DNA from: Siphonodentalium dalli
Taxonomy: Eukaryota; Mollusca; Scaphopoda; Gadilida; Siphonodentaliidae
Length of the DNA stretch: 64,000 nt
Direction: 5' to 3'
Assembly (NCBI GenBank): GCA_032622095.1
Contig: CP136066.1
Coordinates: 8,825,784 to 8,889,783 of the forward strand
Part shown: one piece after another, positions 1-12,500 of the stretch
How the letters are laid out: every line of letters begins with the position of its first letter
Position numbering within the stretch: position 1 is the first letter of the stretch
Notes under the pieces: model-generated
Database searches by the model: none
Told to the model about the DNA's origin: nothing
What the model saw: the letters and a program-made list of their open reading frames with translations, nothing else
Translations under genes and position numbers: made by a program

Positions 1-1016
1 GTAGTAATGGATGCCCGGTAGTGATTGGCTGACACTGATGTATGGCTTCTTGGTAGTAATGGATGCCCGGCAGAGATTGGCTGACACTGATGTATGGCTT
101 CTGTGTAGTAATGGATGCCAGGTAGTGATTGGCTGACACTGATGTATGGCTTCTTGGTAGTAATGGATGCCCGGTAGTGATTGGCTGACACTGATGTATG
201 GCTTCTTGGTAGTAATGGATGCCCGGTAGTGATTGGCTGATACTGATGTATGGCTTCTTGGTAGTAATGGATGCCCGGCAGAGATTGGCTGACACTGATG
301 TATGGCTTCTTGGTAGTAATGGATGCCCGGTAGTGATTGGCTGACACTGATGTATGGCTTCTTGGTAGTAATGGATGCCCGGCAGAGATTGGCTGACACT
401 GATGTATGGCTTCTGTGTAGTAATGGATGCCCGGTAGTGATTGGCTGACACTGATGTATGGCTTCTTGGTAGTAATGGATGCCCGGTAGTGATTGGCTGA
501 CACTGATGTATGGCTTCTTGGTAGTAATGGATTCCCGGCAGAGATTGGCTGACACTGATGTATGGCTTCTTGGTAGTAATGGATGCCCGGTAGTGATTGG
601 CTGACACTGATGTATGGCTTCTTGGTAGTAATTGAAGCCCGGCAGAGATTGGTTGACACCGATGTAACGCTTCTTGGTAGTAATGGGTGCCCGGCAGTGA
701 CTGGCTGACACTGATGTAACGCTTCTGTGTAGTAATGGATGCCTGGTAGTGATTGGCTGACACTGATGTATGGCTTCTTGGTAGTAATGGATGCCCGGTA
801 GTGATTGGCTGACACAGATGTAAGGCTTCTTGGTAGTAATGGAAGCCCGCTAGTGATTGGTTGACACTGATATAAAGCTTCGTGGTAGTATTGTATGCCC
901 GGCAGTGATTGACTGCCACTGGTGTATTGCTTATTGGTAGTAATGCAAGCTCGGCAGTGATTAGCTAACACTGATCTAAGGCTTCTTTGTAGCTGTGGAT
1001 GCCCGGCAGTGATTTG
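1..1016. repeat. 52-bp minisatellite
   Basis: About 19.5 tandem copies of a 52-bp unit that begins gtagtaatggatgcccgg. The left end is cut by the window edge, so the true array is longer. Copies up to about 620 differ by a few bases (cggtagtg versus cggcagag). From about 620 onward the copies degrade progressively, as expected at the edge of an array no longer homogenised. No open frame or known motif is seen. Confidence 0.97.
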
Positions 1017-1142
1017 GATATCCCTGCATACATTCAATGTTAATGGCTGTATTCAAACAACTTTTTTGCTATCAAATCATAATGTACTGAAATTTCTATT
1101 TGCGACAAATTGATCCATGGTTATCAAATGATGGGTGTATTA

Positions 1143-1423
1143 ATTGATCCAAAATATGAACGTTTTATTTTCTAAAAAGCGAGGATTCCAACATAAAATT
1201 AACTCAAGCTGGATTAATGAATATACGCGCGCACTTAGGCATGTTATTAAGAAGGTCCTTGTGTACTTCTTTGTCAGATAACAAAACAGTTGTCACCCTT
1301 GTTTTCGTGAGACACGGGGATTTGTCGCCGCTCTCGACCTGGAATGTCATTTTAACATTCCAGGTCTTGAGCGGGCGACAAATCCCCGTGTCTCACTCAA
1401 TCGCGGGCGACAACTCTATATTA
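1143..1423 (+). repeat. dispersed repeat carrying a 90-bp palindrome
   Basis: This stretch matches the reverse complement of about 28268-28545. It contains a hairpin at 1307-1396 with arms of about 42 bases (gtgagacacggggatttg pairs with its complement ending at 1396) and a very short loop. The same hairpin in the second copy has a GC-rich loop. The 76-codon frame crossing it is explained by the palindrome and is not a gene. Confidence 0.85.
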
Positions 1424-1700
1424 GTATTCTTATGTGCATATAAGTGACAAAAAATAAGTTTGTCGACAGTATGTTGCGTTTATAACTTTATCATAAAATT
1501 ATCCCTTTAACCCGGCCTCATATTTTGAGTAAGACACACGTATATTATCGGCATTATGTTAATTCGCATATAATTTACGATATTCGATTTATGTTGGGTT
1601 ATTTAGTGTTGAACGTGAGATAATCATGAGTGAAAAGAGTGGTTGAACAAATTTGTCAACATGAGAAGACACATCTAAATTGGAACTAAATTTGTTCACA

Positions 1701-1957
1701 AGGTCTAATAACACAGACGGTGTCAAGCGGCGTGAGGTCTAATAACACAGACGGTGTCAAGGTCTAATAACACAGACGGTGTCAAGCTCTAATAACACAG
1801 ACGGTGTCAAGCCCTAATAACACAGACGGTGTCAAGCTCTAATAACACAGACGGTGTCAAGCTTTAATTACACAGACGGTGTCAAGCTCTAATAAAACAG
1901 ACGGTGTCAAGTTCTAATAACAGACGGTGTCAAGCTCTAATAACACAGACGGCGTGA
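1701..1957. repeat. 25-bp minisatellite
   Basis: About ten copies of a 25-bp unit, ctctaataacacagacggtg plus five bases, with a short interruption after the first copy and one shortened copy near 1915. Confidence 0.95.
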
Positions 1958-2172
1958 ATTTGTTACCAGCCAATGACTATTCTTTATACAGGAGAATGGT
2001 TCGAATATGTCGAGATTTATATGCATTTTTAATAAATTATTTATATAGAAGTAATTTATTTCAGTATAATGTACAACTGACTTTTAAGTCACTTAATGGA
2101 CTTAAGACTGGGTATTGCGAATTAAAAGACTTCTTGTTTCCATATATCCAGTTATGCAAGTCCATAAACAAT

Positions 2173-2830
2173 AACTAACCTTCCCCAAAAGTTGCTGCCA
2201 CCACTACTCTCACCACCATCACCTGCAGGGACATATGGTTTATTTATATATACATATAATTGAAAAAACAACAAATTTTCCTACTATGTGAGTGAATGCT
2301 GCAGAGAACAATTGTGAATATTGTGAAAATTGTGAATATTTTCAAAATTAAAACTGGTATCCGGTCATTGTTGACTATTCCTTACACTATTATGTACCTA
2401 TATTGGGTTTCTTATATATAATAAAGTCGTTGTTTCTTTCATTCTACCCGATCACCTGGTATTCATATTGGGGGTTTTATATATAATAAAGTCGTTGTTT
2501 CTTTCATTCTACCTCATCAGCTTGTTTCATATTGGGTTTGTTATATATAATAAAGTCGTTGTTAAACGACTGGGTAAGATTGACACATGTCCAATCGCCC
2601 ATTAACACAAACTAAACTAACCTTCGCCTAGGCTGCTGTCACTACCCATCGCACTACTGGCACCTGTAGGGACATTGAAAATGATTTATTGATATATATA
2701 TATAACTAAAAAAGAACAAATTGTCATCCTATGTGAGTGAATGCTGACGTGAAGAATTGAATATTTTGAAAATTTAAACGGACACCCCTTCATTGTCGAC
2801 TATTCCTACACAATTAGGTACATAGCTATA
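2173..2830. repeat. old tandem duplication of about 450 bp
   Basis: The block starting at 2173 (aactaacctt, ctgccaccactac, tgtgagtgaatgctg) recurs from about 2618 with the same order of landmarks and moderate divergence. The aactaacctt start also resembles the 37-bp unit at 39401-39577, so both may come from one repeat family. No gene is seen. Confidence 0.7.
2400..2563. repeat. three-copy ~65-bp tandem repeat
   Basis: Three copies of a unit containing ttatatataataaagtcgtt followed by a T-rich segment; the third copy is partial. It lies between the two halves of the larger duplication. Confidence 0.85.
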
Positions 2831-2867
2831 CCGGTTTCGACACATCTTGAACTTTTCAAAAGCTTAG

Positions 2868-3010
2868 CGTGACTATTGTAAATAATCATCAATTAACATA
2901 TACCTCTTTTAATTTTCAAACTATATTTATATATATATATGCATATATAGAGTAGGAATTAAAATAACACCATTAAGACCTATTCAAATTTTCTTCACAA
3001 GCTTTCATCT
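2868..3010. repeat. dispersed repeat, also at 39580-39715
   Basis: Landmarks in order (ttgtaaataatc, caattaaca, acctc, a TA-rich stretch, agtagg, taacac, gacctattcaa) recur at 39580-39715. This is a diverged dispersed element of unknown class. Confidence 0.65.
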
Positions 3011-3423
3011 GGTTACAGAGATTTGAATAATGAACACAATTTAGCTAAACAAGATAGTCAGTTGAGGACGTTCCTGGTGTTTGACACTGGCAATACAGTA
3101 GAATCAGAATATTTTTATTTTATAGAATATCATCATCAAATCATCTTCAAATATTCATCAAATCATCATCAAATCATTATGTCAAATCATTATATCAAAT
3201 ACTAATACAAAAAGGTTTCTACAAAGAGATGTCATATGGAGACAACATGACATATCAGGTCGTCTTCCTGTCGCCACCAAAAAGAATAATTTGAAAACGT
3301 TGATTCTGTATGAGCCCGACTGCGTGGCACGTGATAGCTGTTTTAACATTCAGTTAGATGTCGTGTTCTAGGTACATAGCTAAATTGTTTTGTTCATTAT
3401 TCAAGTCTCTGTAACCAGATGAA
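3001..3423. repeat. inverted repeat (about 45-bp arms) at the 3' end of the EGF gene
   Basis: The left arm at 3003-3046 (tcatctggttacagag, gaataatgaac) is the near-exact complement of 3379-3423. The right arm supplies the tail codons and stop of the candidate terminal EGF exon. The 60-codon plus-strand frame inside it shows no domain. Confidence 0.8.
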
Positions 3424-3560
3424 GACTACGATTTGTAAGCGAAAGCTAGTGTCACATCCTGTACCCGAACTTCCGCTCGAAGTCCAGCCGTCCATACATT
3501 CGCACGCACCAGTCGTTGCATTACAAGAACCATGGTCACAAACCACTGTGTCGCATACAA
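3397..3560 (-). CDS. EGF exon, candidate terminal exon
   Basis: Acceptor gtctag precedes the split codon and V-C-D-T. The module is VCDTVVCDHGSCNATTGA followed by CEC, a G-W and a last cysteine in GCDT, giving six cysteines with no extra one. It is the most diverged type A module. The usual donor GTAAG after GACAC is replaced by GCTTT. The frame stays open for about 15 more codons, including a hydrophobic IVVFIWL stretch, and stops with TAA at 3397-3399, inside the 3001-3423 inverted repeat. I infer a terminal exon with a repeat-derived tail. A dead exon is the alternative. Confidence 0.6.
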
Positions 3561-6500
3561 CTAGACCAGTGAATGATTAAGAATATTGGATGGGATTCCT
3601 TCTACGAAAACAATGGGGATCAATGCTTATTGACAATACTTTTATGACTCATATGTACAGTACCATTCAAAAGTAGTGGTATATTAAGCGCCCAATATCG
3701 CAATAATATTGCAAGTGGAAATTCTTATAAGCACATCGCTTGCGATATTATTGCAATATTTTGCGCTTAATATCGCAATATTACGCGCTTGATAATTGCG
3801 ATATCGCGCGCTTAATATTGCGACATCTTGCACTCAAAATTGTGACAATTAAAGCAAATTATTGCTTCTGTTGTATTGTTTGGCATAAATAAAGACAATG
3901 TTTTAGATTTGTATATAATTATATTTGTAAATGCTGTATGTACACTATATGCACACTATATTCACAGTATTTATCTAACATTAATATAACACTATCGGCT
4001 CTGTATGTCATTTTATCGCTCTCAATATTTGCGACAATGAGCGCTTAATATCGCAATATTCTGCGCTTAATACCGCAATAATAGGCACGACACGTTTTTG
4101 GTATTGTCCTATAATCGCGCCTTTTCCAAATTTAGCGCGCTCAATATCGCAATAAATGCGCGCCTCAATATACCACTTCTTCTGACTGGTACTGTAGCTT
4201 CAAAAAACCTTGCGGTATTGTAGCTCATCTGCACAGCATCCGATTTGTGACCCGCCATATCAAATCCAGTAGTAAGTCGGGATTTTTTTACCCTGTGCCA
4301 ATGCATTCTCTTATATATGCGAGTCGACCATAGGTCGCCTGGCATATATAAGAGAATGCATCGGCCTAACAATTTTTTACAATTTTAATAATTTGTTCTT
4401 GTATTCTTTAACAATTTTATAATTTCACCCATACAGAGCCCCATCAAACATGAGCAGACGACACTCTTCTATTTGCTTCTATATATGTGTGGGGCTCCCT
4501 GCAGGGTAATGGATGTTTTTTTTATGTCCTAAAAATTGTAAGAAACATTTATTTTAAAAACCTGATAAAAAATTGTTAGGCCAATGCATCCTCTTATATA
4601 TGCGAGGCGATCTATGGTGCATTGGCACAAGGTAAAAAAAAAATCCCAAATTACGACTGGATTTGATATGGCGGGTCACATTTGTGCGTTCTAATATCAA
4701 TCGTTCGATTTTCTCGTGACGACTCCGACAAAGAAGTCTTTGCTCTAATTTGATTGCGACGTTAATACTGTTTTCAAACAAATAATCAGGCGATTTTGAC
4801 AATTCCACAGCTGTTCCACATTGCGTGCAAAGCATGCCCCTAATGTCAATAGTTAGATTTTACAGTGACGCCTTCGGCAAATAAGACCCTACTCTAATTT
4901 GGTTGTGACGATGTGTGAATAACACTATTCGAGAGAATACATTCGATGAAGATTAACAATTGTGCAGATGTGGATGATGAGCGTACTAAGCGTCCAAGGC
5001 AGTAATTTGTAATGCTAAATGCCGGTCAGTATGTGACCTCCATGGTGTACTTACTGATGTCACATGGTGTACTTACTGGTGTCACATGGTGTACCCGAAC
5101 CTCCGCTCGAGAACCAGCCGACCAGGCATTCGCACGCACCAGATGTTTCATCACAACAACCGTGTTCACAATCCATTGTGTCGCATACATCTGGATGAGT
5201 GAATGATTGAGAACTTTGATGGGATTCTTTTATAAGAAAAAGATGCGAAACAATGATTATCGACTTGACGATACTTTTATGATTAACATACTAATATGTA
5301 ACTTAAAAATAAAGTTTCTACGTAAATGAATGGGAACAATGACTATAGAATTGTCAAGAATTTTCTGATGAATACACTCATATATAGCTTTACAAGACAT
5401 TGCGGTATTGTAGCTCATCCACGTAGCGTCCCAAGAGTGCGTTATCATGTTAATTGTTAGATGGTCCATTGATGACGCCGGCAAATAAGATACTGCTCTA
5501 ATTTGATTGCACCACTATTATGGTGCGCTAACATATAACCAAGGGACTTTGACAATTCAACGGTTCTATCTCATAACTCGGTAAGGGTGTTTTTTAAAGT
5601 CAATCGTTAGATTGTCCCGTGGCAGCTCTGGCAAATTAGAACCTGCCCTAATGCGGTTGAGAAATTGTGTGGATAATACTGATTGAAAGCATATATTCGA
5701 TGCAGTTTAACAATTCCGCAAGAGTAAAATGATGGGCGTACTAAGACTCGAGGCAGTATGTATAATGCTAAATGTCAGTCGGTGTGTGACGTTGATTTTC
5801 GTCAATGGTGTACTTACTGGTGTCACATGGTGTGCCCGAGCCTCCGCTCGACGACCAGCCATCCGTGCATCCGCACAAACCAGTCACCGTATCACAACAA
5901 CCGTGTTCGCAATCCACATTTTCGCATACATCTGGAATGAGTGAATTGTTGAGAAATTGGATTGGATTATTTTCTACGTAAATGAATGGGAATAATGACT
6001 ATCGAATTGTCATTACTTTTCGGATGAATACATTCATATATTGCTTTACAAGACATCGCGATATCATAGCTCATCCACATAGCGTCCCAAGAGTGCGTTA
6101 TCATGTTAATTGTTAGATGGTCCATTGATGGCGCCGGCAAATAAGATACTGCTCTAATTTTATTGCACCGATATTATATTTCGCTAACATTTAGCCAATG
6201 GATTTTTACAATTCGACGGTTCTATCTTATAAATTGGTGAGGGTGTTTTCTAATGTCAATCGTTAGATTGTCCCGTGACAGCTCTGGCAAATTAGAACCT
6301 TCTCTAATACGGTTGAGAAATCGAGTGGTTAATACTGACTGAAAGCATTTATTTGATGCAATTTAACAATTCCGCAGGCGTCAAATGGTGAGCGTACTAA
6401 TACTTCAGGGCAGTTTTTATAATGCCAAATGTCAGTTGGTGTGTGACGTTGATTTTCGTCAATGACGTACTTACTGCTGTCACATGCTGTACCCGCGCCA

Positions 6501-9500
6501 CCGCTCGAGGACCAGCCGTCCATGCAACTGCACGTACCATCATCTGTATCACAACAACCGTGTTCGCAATCCACTGACTCGCATACATCTGGATGAGTGA
6601 ATTATTGAGATATTAGATTGGATTCTTTCCTACGTAAATGAATGGGAATAATGCATATCGAATTGTCATGACTTTTCGGATGAACACATTCATATATAGC
6701 TTTACAAGACATCGCGATATTATAGCTCATCCACATATCGTCCCAAGAGTGCGTTATCATGTTAATTGTTAGATGGTCCATTGATGGCGCCGGCAAATAA
6801 GATACTACTCTAATTTTATTCCACCGCTATTATATTTCGCTAACATTTAGCCAATGGACTTTTACAATTCCACGGTTCTATCTTATAACTTAGTAAGTGT
6901 GTTTTCTAATGTCAATCGTTAGATTGTACCGTGACAGTTCTGGAAAATTAGAACCTACAATAATATGGTTGAGAAATCGAGTGGTTAGTACTGCCTGAAA
7001 GCATTTATTTGATGCAATTTAACAATTCCGCAGGCGTAAAATGGTGAGCGTACATATACTTCAGGGCAGTTTTTATAATGCAAAATGTCAGTTGGTGTGT
7101 GACGTTGATTTTCGTCAATGATGTGCTTACTGGTGTCACATGCTGTACCCGTGCCACCGCTCGAGGACCAGCCGTCCATGCAACTGCACGTACCATCATC
7201 TGTATCACAACAACCGTGTTCGCAATCCACTGACTCGCATACATCTGGATGAGTGAATTATTGAGATATTAGATTGATTCTTTCCTACGTAAATGAATGG
7301 GAACAATGACTATCGAATTGTCAAGACTTTTCTCATTAACACACTCATATATATCTTCACAAGACATCGCGATAATATACCTCTTCCACATAGCGTTTCA
7401 AGAGTGCGTTATAATGTTAATTGTTAGATGGTCCATTAATGGCGCCGGCAAATAAGGAACTGCTCTAATTTGATTCCACCGCTATTATATTTCGCTAACA
7501 TTTAGCCAATGGACTTTTACAATTCCTCGGTTCTATCTTATAACTTGGTAAGTGTGTTTTCTAATGTCAATCGTTAGATTGTCCCGTGACAGTTCTGGAA
7601 AATTAGAAGCTACAATAATATGGTTGAGAAATCGAGTGGTTAGTACTGCCTGAAAGCATTTATTTGATGCAATTTAACAATTCCGCAGGCGTAAAATGGT
7701 GAGCGTACATATACTTCAGGGCAGTTTTTATAATGCAAAATGTCAGTTGGTGTGTGACGTTGATTTTCGTCAATGATGTGCTTACTGGTGTCACATGCTG
7801 TACCCGTGCCACCGCTCGAGGACCAGCCGTCCATGCAACTGCATGTACCATCATCTGTATCACAACAACCGTGTTCGCAATCCACTGACTCGCATACATC
7901 TGGATGAGTGAATAATTGAGATATTAGATTGATTCTTTCCTACGTAAATGAATGGGAACAATGACTATAAAATTGTCAAGACTTTTCTCATTAACACACT
8001 CATATATAGATTCACAAGACATCGCGATAATATAGCTCTTCCACATAGCGTTTCAAGAATGCGTTATAATGTTAATTGTTAGATGGTCGATTGATGGCGC
8101 CGGCAAATAAGATACTGCTCTAATTTTATTGCACCGCTATTATATTTCGCTAACATTTAGCCAAGGGACTTTTACAATTCCACGGTTCTATCTCATAACT
8201 TGGTGAGGGTGTTTTTTAATGTCAATCGTTAGATTGTCCCGTGACAGCTCTGGCAAATTATAATCTACTCTAATACGGTTGAGAAATCGAGTGGTTAATA
8301 CTGACTGAAAGCATTTATTTGATGCAATTTAACAATTCCGCAGGCGTAAACTGATGAGCGTACTAATACTTCAGGGCAGTTTTTATAATGCAAAATGTCA
8401 GTTGGTGTGTGACGTTGATTTTCGTCAATGATGTACTTACTGGTGTCACATGCTGTACCAGCGCCACCGCTCGACGACCAGCCGTCCATGCAACTGCACG
8501 TACCATCATCTGTATCACAACAACCGTGTTCGCAATCCACTGACTCGCATACATCTGGATGAGTGAATTATTGCGATATTAGATTTATTCTTTCCTACGT
8601 AAATGAATGGGAACAATGACTATCGAATTGTCAAGACTTTTCTCATTAACACACTCATATATAGCTTCACAAGACATCGCGATAATATAGCTGTTCCACA
8701 TAGCGTTTCAAGAGTGCGTTATAATGTTAATTGTTAGATGGTCCATTGATGGCGCCGGCAAATAAGATACTGCTCTAATTTTATTGCACCGCTATTATAT
8801 TTCTATATTTCGCTAACATTTATCCAAGGGACTTTTACAATTCCACGGTTCTATCTCATAACTTGGTGAGGATGTTTTCTAATGTCAATCATTAGATTGT
8901 CCCGTGACAGCTAGGTAAATTAGAAACTACTCTAATGCGGTTGAGAAATCGAGTGGTTAATACGGACTGAAAGCATTTATTTGATACAATTTAACAATTC
9001 CGCAGGCGTAAAATGATTAGCGTACTAATACTTCAGGGCAGTGTTTATAATGCAAAATGTCAGTTGGTGTGTGACGTTGATTTTCGTCAATGATGTACTT
9101 ACTGGTGTCACATGCTGTACCCGCGCCACCGCTAGAGGACCAGCCGTCCATGCAACTGCACGTACCATCATCTGTATCACAACAACCGTGTTCGCAATCC
9201 ACTGACTCGCATACATCTGGATGAGTGAATTATTGAGATATTAGATTGGATTCTTTCCTACGTAAATGAATGGGAATAATGCTTATCGAATTGTCATGAC
9301 TTTTTGGATGAATACATTCTTTATAGCTTTACAAGACATCGCGATATTATAGCTCATCCACATAGCGTCCCAAGAGTGCGTTATCATGTTAATTGTTAGA
9401 TGGTCCATTGATGGCGCCGGCAAATAAGATACTGCTCTAATTTTATTGCACCGCTATTATATTTCGCTAACATTTAGCCAATGGACTTTTACAATTCCAC

Positions 9501-12500
9501 GGTTCTATCTTATAACTTGGTAAGTGTGTTTTCTAATGTCAATCGTTAGATTGTCCCGTGACAGCTCTGGAAAATTAGAACCTACAATAATATGGTTGAT
9601 AAATCGAGTGGTTAGTACTGCCTGAAAGCATTTATTTGATGCAATTTAACAATTCCGCAGGCGTAAAATGGTGAGCGTACATATACTTCAGGGCAGTGTT
9701 TATAATGCAAAATGTCAGTTGGTGTGTGACGTTGATTTTCGTCAATGATGTGCTTACTGGTGTCACATGCTGTACCCGCGCCACCGTTCGAGGACCAGCC
9801 GTCCATGCAACTGCACGTACCATCATCTGTATCACAACAACCGTGTTCGCAATCCACTGACTCGCATACATCTGGATGAGTGAATTATTGAGATATTAGA
9901 TTTATTCTTTCCTACGTAAATGAATGGGAACAATGACTATCGAATTGTCAAGACTTTTCTCATTAACACACTCATATATAGCTTCACAAGACATCGCGAT
10001 AATATAGCTGTTCCACATAGCGTTTCAAGAGTGCGTTATAATGTTAATTGTTAGATGGTCCATTGATGGCGCCGGCAAATAAGATACTGCTCTAATTTTA
10101 TTGCACCGCTATTATATTTCTATATTTTGCGAACATTTGTCCAAGGGACTTTTACAATTCCACGATTCTATCTCATAACTTGGTGAGGTTGTTTTCTAAA
10201 GTGAATCGTTAGATTGTCCCGTGACAGCTCTGGCAAATTAGAACCTACTCTAATACGGTTGAGAAATCGAGTAGTTAGTACTGACTGAATGCAATTATTT
10301 GATGCAATTTAACAATTCCGCAGGCGTAAAATGGTGAGCGTACATATACTTCAGGGTAGTTTTTATAATGCAAAATGTCAGATGGTGTGTGACGTTGATT
10401 TTCGTCAATGATGTGCTTACTGGTGTCACATGCTGTACCCGCGCCACCGCTCGAGGACCAGCCGTCCATGCAACTGCATGTACCATCATCTGTATCACAA
10501 CAACCGTGTTCGCAATCCACTGACTCGCATACATCTGGATGAGTGAATTATTGAGATATTAGATTGGATTCTTTCCTACGTAAATGAATGGGAACAATGA
10601 CTATCGAATTGTCAAGACTTTTATCATGAATACACTCATATATAGCTTCACAAGACATCGCGATAATATAGCTCTTCCACATAGCGTTTCAAGAGTGCGT
10701 TATAATGTTAATTGTTAGATGGTCCATTAATGGCGGCGGCAAATAAGAAACTGCTCTAATTTTATTCCACTGCTATTATATTTCGCTAACATTTAGCCAA
10801 GGGACTTTTCAATTCCACGGTTCTATCTTATAACTTGCATATCGAATTGTCATGACTTTTCGGATGAATAAATTCATATATAGCTTTACGATCGCGATAT
10901 TATATCTCATCCACATATCGTCCCGAGAGTGCGTTATCATGTTAATTGTTAGATGGTCCATTGGTGGCGCCGGCAAATAAGATACTGCTCTAATTTTATT
11001 GCACCGCTATTATATTTCGCTAACATTTAGCCAATGGACTTTTACAATTCCACGGTTCTATCTTATAACTTGGTAAGTGTGTTTTCTAATGTCAATCGTT
11101 AGATCGTACCGTGACAGCTCTGGACAATTAGAACCTACAATAATATGGTTGAGAAATCGAGTGGTTAGTACTGCCTGAAAGCATTTATTTGATGCAATTT
11201 AACAATTCCGCAGGCGTAAAATGGTGAGCGTACATATACTTCAGGGCAGTTTTTATAATGCAAAATGTCAATTGGTGTTTGACGTTGATTTTCGTCAATG
11301 ATGTGCTTACTGGTGTCACATGCTGTACCCGCGCCTCCGCTCGAGGACCAGCCGTCCATGCAACTGCACGTACTATCATCTGTATCACAACAACCGTGCT
11401 CACAATCCACTGACTCGCATACATCTGGATGAGTGAATTATTGAGATATTAGATTGGATTCTTTCCTACGTAAATGAATGGGAATAATGCATATCGAATT
11501 GTCAAGACTTTTCAGATGAATACATTCATATCAATATTTACAAGACATCGCGATATTATATCTCATCCACATAGCGTCCCAAGAGTGAGTTATCATGTTA
11601 ATTGTTAAATGGTCCATTGATGGCGCCGGCAAATAAGATACTGCTCTAATTTTATTGCACCGCTATTATATTTCGCTAACATTTAGCTAATGGACTTTTA
11701 CAATTCCACGGTTCTATCTTATAACTTGGTAAGTATGTTTTCTAATGTCAATTGTTAGATTGTCCCGTGACAACTCTGGAAAATTAGAACCTACAATAAT
11801 ATGGTTGAGAAATCGAGTGGTTAGTACTGCCTGAAAGCATTTATTTGATGCAATTTTACAATTCCGCAGGCGTAAAATGGTGAGCGTACATATACTTCAG
11901 GGCAGTTTTTATAATGCAAAATGTCAGTTGGTGTGTGACGTTGATTTTCGTCAATGATGTGCTTACTGGTGTCACATGCTGTACCCGCGCCACCGCTCGA
12001 GGACCAGCCGTCCATGCAACTGCACGTACCATCATCTGTATCACAACAACCGTGTTCGCAATCCACTGACTCGCATACATCTGGATGAGTGAATTATTGA
12101 GATATTAGATTGATTCTTTCCTACGTAAATGAATGGGAACAATGACTATCGAATTGTCAAGACTTTTCTCATTAACACACTCATATATATCTTCACAAGA
12201 CATCGCGATAATATACCTCTTCCACATAGCGTTTCAAGAGTGCGTTATAATGTTAATTGTTAGATGGTCCATTAATGGCGCCGGCAAATAAGGAACTGCT
12301 CTAATTTGATTCCACCGCTATTATATTTCGCTAACATTTAGCCAATGGACTTTTACAATTCCACGGTTCTATCTTATAACTTGGTAAGTGTGTTTTCTAA
12401 TGTCAATCGTTAGATTGTCCCGTGACAGTTCTGGAAAATTAGAAGCTACAATAATATGGTTGAGAAATCGAGTGGTTAGTACTGCCTGAAAGCATTTATT

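Larger units (their letters stand above)
7245..12080 (-). repeat. Higher-order repeat copy 1 (4,836 bp, 7 EGF exons)
   Basis: Spacing of successive exon right ends is 655, 655, 662, 655, 663, 890 and 656 bp. The identical series recurs exactly 4,836 bp later. Each sub-unit is one EGF exon plus an intron of about 541 bp; the 890-bp interval has an extra partial intron and no exon. Variants such as the 7-bp tatattt intron insertion near 8803 recur at the same offset in each copy. The copies therefore arose by duplication of a seven-exon block. Confidence 0.93.

Noticed and set aside
1-1957. CRISPR-like arrays
   Set aside because: Units are contiguous with no unique spacers, and the window is clearly eukaryotic.
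6329-6574. Recurring 81-codon minus-strand frames in every array unit (also 6985, 7640, 8295 and so on)
   Set aside because: They start on an internal GTG in the EGF exon and read through the GTAAG donor into intron (SKHIIDENQRHTPTDILHYK). Their conservation follows from recent duplication. They would matter only as an intron-retention tail, for which there is no evidence.
7005-7244. Recurring 79-codon frames starting MYASQW
   Set aside because: Same exons in the wrong frame. The EGF frame starts two bases into the exon and gives the full cysteine pattern.
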